Under the pieces are notes generated by a model that was not told the DNA's origin, ran no database searches, and saw only the letters and a list, made by a program, of their open reading frames with translations. From Rheinheimera maricola (GTDB lineage: Bacteria > Pseudomonadota > Gammaproteobacteria > Enterobacterales > Alteromonadaceae): DNA of 64,000 nucleotides. The position numbers and the translations under genes are program-made. The stretch lies in the NCBI RefSeq assembly GCF_016918075.2, contig NZ_JAERPS020000007.1:186001-250000 (forward strand), written 5' to 3'. How positions within the stretch are numbered: the first letter of the stretch is position 1; the number at the start of each line of letters is the position of its first letter. Below, in pieces: positions 60,950 through 64,000 of this stretch.

Positions 60950-62150
60950 TTAAGCTGCCAAGCGGTAGGATAAGCCTGGCCACTGCGCCACCTTGTGGCC
61001 GGTTAAAGCGGTTAAAACTGCCGCCGTGCTGCATGGCCACACGGGCGACGATGGCCAGGCCAATGCCGTGGTGCGATACGCCGTCGCTGACTTGCTCGTC
61101 GGTGTTCCAACCAGCGCCATCGTCGATAACGTCAATCCGGCAATTACTGCCATCTGTGCTTAGTTCTACCCAGACATGGCCGTGACAGTAGCGTAGGGCA
61201 TTGCTGAGTAAATTAGATAAGGCGCGTTGCAACAGCTTCATGTCAGCCTGAATAGTCAGCTCGGGTGTTGGGCGCAATGACAGTTGGTGTTCCGTGTTGG
61301 CGGCAAATTTATCAATCAGCTCAGTCACCAGATCCGGTAGTTGCAGCTGGGTTAATTCCAGCTCTGAGCGAAAACCTTTTTGTGCCAGGCGCAGGTAGTC
61401 ATAGACGTTATCTTCTATCTCTTGCAGATTGCGCCGAATTTGCTGGCTATCGGCTGCAGCTAGCTGGGTATCTAATCGCAGCATAATAAAGCGCAGCCGT
61501 GCCAGCGGCGTTTTAATATCATGGCAAACCGTGTCGGCCATTTCGCGTTGCAGCGTATTTAAATCGGCAATAGTTTGGTTCATCCGGCTTAGTGATTGTG
61601 CCAGCGGCTGCAGGTAAGATTGTTTGCTAAGCTGAAACGCCGGTAAGCGGCCCAGCGCCACTTCTTTTAACGCGCTTTGCCGCAGGGTTTCGACGTCACG
61701 AAACAAATTACGGCTTAACCAGAATAAAAACATCAGCAACAGCAAGATAAACACATGGACTAAATCGACGCTGAAGTCTAACTGTGCCGGCAGCTTAAGC
61801 TGGCTCATACACAGCAGTTCATTGTTAGCCATTGCCGCGCACAGCGAGGCATTACCGGCGCTGTCGCGCATAATTTCTAATTGATAATCAAAGCCGGGTA
61901 TGGCTTGCCACATCGGCTCGGGGTAGGTAATAAACAGCGCGTTGGGGCAGTCGTCGCTGGCGCTGATACGGCAGCTTAGGCGCAATTCGCTTTGCTGATC
62001 ATGCCAATAGGCCTGTTGCAGTATGCTTTGGGCGGCCACCACGATATCGTTGCGCTGATACATCAGGCTGTACAGCTGGTTCAGGCTGAAAAACAGCAGT
62101 AGCACCAGCAGCACGATAGCGAGATAAAAACGCAGCAAGGCTGAACTCAT
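60930..62150 (-). CDS. Sensor histidine kinase, DUF3019-linked module 2
   Basis: A 406-aa kinase with a helix at 8-25, a ~120-residue periplasmic domain containing several Cys (LRLSCRISASDDCPNAL), a second helix at about 135-153, H-box MADTVCHDIKTPLARLRFIM, N-box LLSNALRYCHGHV and G-boxes DDGAGW and HGIGLAIVARV. Its start overlaps the response-regulator stop (ATGA). Together they parallel the module at 39-42 kb. Confidence 0.88.
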   Translation of the reverse strand: MSSALLRFYLAIVLLVLLLFFSLNQLYSLMYQRNDIVVAAQSILQQAYWHDQQSELRLSCRISASDDCPNALFITYPEPMWQAIPGFDYQLEIMRDSAGNASLCAAMANNELLCMSQLKLPAQLDFSVDLVHVFILLLLMFLFWLSRNLFRDVETLRQSALKEVALGRLPAFQLSKQSYLQPLAQSLSRMNQTIADLNTLQREMADTVCHDIKTPLARLRFIMLRLDTQLAAADSQQIRRNLQEIEDNVYDYLRLAQKGFRSELELTQLQLPDLVTELIDKFAANTEHQLSLRPTPELTIQADMKLLQRALSNLLSNALRYCHGHVWVELSTDGSNCRIDVIDDGAGWNTDEQVSDGVSHHGIGLAIVARVAMQHGGSFNRFNRPQGGAVARLILPLGSLTNQAST

Positions 62151-62845
62151 GGCGTATCCTCGGCGCTGTTATAGCTGATGCAGTAGCCTTTACCCCAGAT
62201 ATTGCGGATATTCCAGTGCGGGTCCACTGCTTGCAACTTGCGCCTTAAGCGCGAGGCGCGGCCATCAAAGGTACGGTCGGCGCCGTCGTATTCGCGGCCT
62301 AACTGCTCGCGAAACAGCCGCTCGCGGCTAACCACAACAGGATAATTGTCAATCAGGCTGGTGAGTAATTGCAGCTCTGAACCGGTCAGGTTAATGTCGT
62401 GGCCAGCAACGGTAGCAATACCAGCCCGTTTATCAATATGCAGATTACCCTGCTGCAGCAGGTCGCCACTGCTGGCGGAACTGTGTTGTTCACTAAGAAA
62501 AATACGGATTTTAGCCAGTAAAATACGTGGATCCAGTGGTTTTAGCAGGTAGTCTTGCGCGCCCAGTTGCAGGCCCTCTAACTGGGCGGCGACCGAGGTT
62601 TGCGCGGTCATAAACAAAATAGGCCCTTTAAACTGCTGGCGGATTTGCCGCACTAAATCAAAGCCATTGCTGCCGGGTAACATTACATCGCAGACAATGA
62701 GATCAAAACCCCGGGCTAACAGCAGTTTTTTCGCCGTTAAGGCATTGCCGCACTGGCTAACCTGAAAACCTTCATGTTGCAGAAAATCTTCGACCAACCG
62801 GGCCAGCTCTATATCGTCTTCTATTAACAGAATATGCGCTGTCAT
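62147..62845 (-). CDS. OmpR-family response regulator, module 2
   Basis: The ATG at 62845 overlaps the stop of the DUF3019 gene (ATGA). The 232-aa protein has receiver residues EDD at 9-11, phospho-acceptor Asp53 in VCDVMLPGSNG and a KP pair (LLKPLDPR), then an OmpR-type winged helix (DRTFDGRASRLRRKL, NIWGKGYCI). It is coupled to the kinase through a 4-bp overlap. Targets unknown. Confidence 0.9.
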   Translation of the reverse strand: MTAHILLIEDDIELARLVEDFLQHEGFQVSQCGNALTAKKLLLARGFDLIVCDVMLPGSNGFDLVRQIRQQFKGPILFMTAQTSVAAQLEGLQLGAQDYLLKPLDPRILLAKIRIFLSEQHSSASSGDLLQQGNLHIDKRAGIATVAGHDINLTGSELQLLTSLIDNYPVVVSRERLFREQLGREYDGADRTFDGRASRLRRKLQAVDPHWNIRNIWGKGYCISYNSAEDTP

Positions 62846-63216
62846 TGCAGCAACCACCAGCCGTTACGGCTTTTGTTCAGTAAATGCTCGCCAGACTGTA
62901 AATCAATATGACGTAAGCGCAGCTGCCGTTGTGCCAGTATTTTACCGCTGGCCTGGTCTTTTAAGATCAGCAGGGTATCTTGCTGCAGCGGCAACGCCAG
63001 CTGATGTTGCTGCACAGCGCGCTGGCACAGTAATGGGGTGTCGGGGGCAAATTGCTGATACAGGCAAGCGGGTTGTGGCTGTTGCCAGCTAATGCTCAGG
63101 TTTAACACGCAGTCTTGCCCGGCGTGTTGCACACACAAACGCGGCGCCACGGTAAAATCCTCTGCCAATAGCGGCAGCGTGAATAGCAGTAATAAACCGG
63201 CAGCAACAGATTTCAT
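62842..63216 (-). CDS. DUF3019 periplasmic protein, module 2
   Basis: The ATG at 63216 is followed by a signal peptide (1-19); a longer frame extends upstream without one. The 124-aa protein has the DUF3019 pattern: APRLCVQHAGQDCVLNLSIS, CLYQQFAPDTPLLC, four Cys spaced as in the protein at 41019-41399, then ILKDQASGKILAQRQLRL. It heads module 2, which lacks a MipA gene and is preceded by a TonB-dependent receptor. Confidence 0.75.
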   Translation of the reverse strand: MKSVAAGLLLLFTLPLLAEDFTVAPRLCVQHAGQDCVLNLSISWQQPQPACLYQQFAPDTPLLCQRAVQQHQLALPLQQDTLLILKDQASGKILAQRQLRLRHIDLQSGEHLLNKSRNGWWLLQ

Positions 63217-63313
63217 GATGGCGTTTCGGCAGTAAACGGAATAATGAAGTGTGCCGTGCGGCCAGCGGTTAGTAAAGGCGATTACGTGGTTATTCATGTT
63301 AGGGTTGTAGCTG

Positions 63314-63340
63314 GCGGGGCCAGCATGTTGCTGGCCCCGC
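63314..63340 (-). terminator. Perfect GC-rich hairpin downstream of the TonB receptor
   Basis: GCGGGGCCAGC and GCTGGCCCCGC form an 11-bp stem with a 5-base loop just past the receptor stop (63349) and before the DUF3019 start. No T-run follows on the minus strand, so efficiency as an intrinsic terminator is uncertain. Confidence 0.5.
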
Positions 63341-63348
63341 TGCTAACA

Positions 63349-64000
63349 TCAGAACTGGTATCGCACATCTACGCCGACAGTACGGGGCGCATTCAGGCTG
63401 CTGATTGGTGTGCCAAGCGCCGCTGCCGCAAAACCGCCGATACCGCCGATGGTGGTGTGATCGGTAAGGTTTTTACCCCACAGCGCCAGTTGCCATTGTT
63501 CATCGTGGCTGGCCCAGCTAATACGGCCATTCAGGTTTTTCGTATCGGCAAAGTAACCGGGGATCTGATAGGCAATAGCAAGCAGATCCGGGTCGTCAGC
63601 GCGGGTGTTCTCTTCAAACACGTAATCGATATGCAGTTTAAAGCCGCCACCGGCCAGCTTGTACTCTGGTGTCCAATCGGCTGACAGGGTGTAGGAGTCG
63701 GCGGAGGAACTTTTTTCGACATCGGTTACCAGCTCGCCATCGGCATTGTAAAACTGCTGCCATTTTGACTCGGTTTTACGGTATTCCGTCACCAGGCCAA
63801 GTTTCAGCGTGTCTGTGGCTTGCCAGTCCAGCACCAGCTCGCCGCCCTGAATATCCTGGTCGCCGTTGATCACGATAGGAATAGCCACGCCGGCATCCGG
63901 CTCTTTGCTGTTAACCGAGCGCTGACGGTTGGTTAGGTCCATCTGGTAGGCCACCAGCTGCACGCGCACGCTTTGCCATAAATCGGCTTTATAGCCCAGC
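63349..64000 (-). CDS. TonB-dependent receptor, C-terminal part (runs off window)
   Basis: The frame is open to the window edge: residues upstream of the first visible start read LGYKADLWQS, typical of the barrel of a TonB-dependent receptor, so the gene begins outside. The visible 217 residues contain barrel strands (GGELVLDWQATDTLKLGLV, WQLALWGKNLTDHTT) and end in VGVDVRYQF with terminal Phe. It is an outer-membrane importer of siderophores, cobalamin or carbohydrates; the ligand is unknown. Confidence 0.88.
   Translation of the reverse strand, partial: LGYKADLWQSVRVQLVAYQMDLTNRQRSVNSKEPDAGVAIPIVINGDQDIQGGELVLDWQATDTLKLGLVTEYRKTESKWQQFYNADGELVTDVEKSSSADSYTLSADWTPEYKLAGGGFKLHIDYVFEENTRADDPDLLAIAYQIPGYFADTKNLNGRISWASHDEQWQLALWGKNLTDHTTIGGIGGFAAAALGTPISSLNAPRTVGVDVRYQF

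Noticed and set aside
63244..63684. 146-aa plus-strand frame over the TonB receptor end
   Set aside because: It is antisense to barrel strands and crosses the GC hairpin; no homology-like features.
1..64000. tRNA, rRNA or known riboswitch
   Set aside because: No cloverleaf, TTC-loop, rRNA core or riboswitch-like conserved block was recognised by eye.

Overview
The window looks like chromosome of a free-living, polysaccharide-using gammaproteobacterium of the Alteromonadales/Chromatiaceae type (Rheinheimera, Arsukibacterium or Alishewanella would fit). This is inferred from gene content: MipA/DUF3019 sensor modules, DUF3334, a maltose-type LacI/GH13/MFS locus, several periplasmic family-3 binding proteins, a TonB-dependent receptor and mid-range GC. 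No rRNA, tRNA, integrase, transposase or CRISPR array was found.

Layout. 0-5.4 kb: a small membrane protein, a YceK-like lipoprotein, an alpha/beta-hydrolase lipoprotein, a decayed patch where an AraC-type C-terminal fragment lies between remnants of an opposite-strand membrane gene, a polysaccharide deacetylase and a membrane acyltransferase. 5.4-12.8 kb: a LytTR-centred block with a LytTR membrane protein, an ABC ATPase with a permease/M1-peptidase fusion, and a divergent LytS/LytR-type pair. The divergent intergenic region carries two direct-repeat pairs, each with a 21-bp period, placed nearly symmetrically in front of the two operons. 12.8-23.6 kb: periplasmic binding proteins, a VNG-repeat protein, a RIO kinase, a TPR-GGDEF cyclase, MAPEG, endonuclease I, an Mpo1-like protein and a secreted alpha-amylase. 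23.6-38.4 kb: a SWIM/SNF2 helicase, a DGSGD-repeat lipoprotein, an export-like trio (MMPL, LolA-like, FimV-N/beta-barrel fusion), ComM/YifB, PyrC, a 50-aa acidic protein and a Bcr/CflA exporter. 38.4-42.3 kb: DUF3334 and an HK/RR/DUF3019/MipA operon. 42.5-49.9 kb: the maltodextrin locus (LacI regulator, SulP carrier, hydrolase, GH13 lipoprotein, MalT-like symporter) with palindromic operators.

50.0-60.95 kb is the unusual part: an accessory block of small, poorly characterised genes. A plus-strand operon encodes an FtsZ paralog without the C-terminal tail, a WYL regulator and a DnaA domain-III-like ATPase whose Walker A lysine is replaced by Met. Next come a possible UDG-like protein, a PP2C phosphatase translationally coupled to a protein starting MCGYC, a DUF2262-like protein, a 180-aa protein, a 46-aa ORF, a SIR2 deacylase without zinc cysteines, a Fic protein with an in-frame 12-bp triplicate, a probable clan CD (caspase-like) protease beside an acidic protein in AT-rich DNA, and a second MCGYC-family protein. 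The best candidate for an undescribed system here is the FtsZ-like/WYL/DnaA-like operon, and next the MCGYC/CHC family. A link between this block and defence or cell-cycle control is inference.

60.9-64 kb holds a second HK/RR/DUF3019 module, paralogous to the one at 39-42 kb, and the C-terminal part of a TonB-dependent receptor that runs off the window end.
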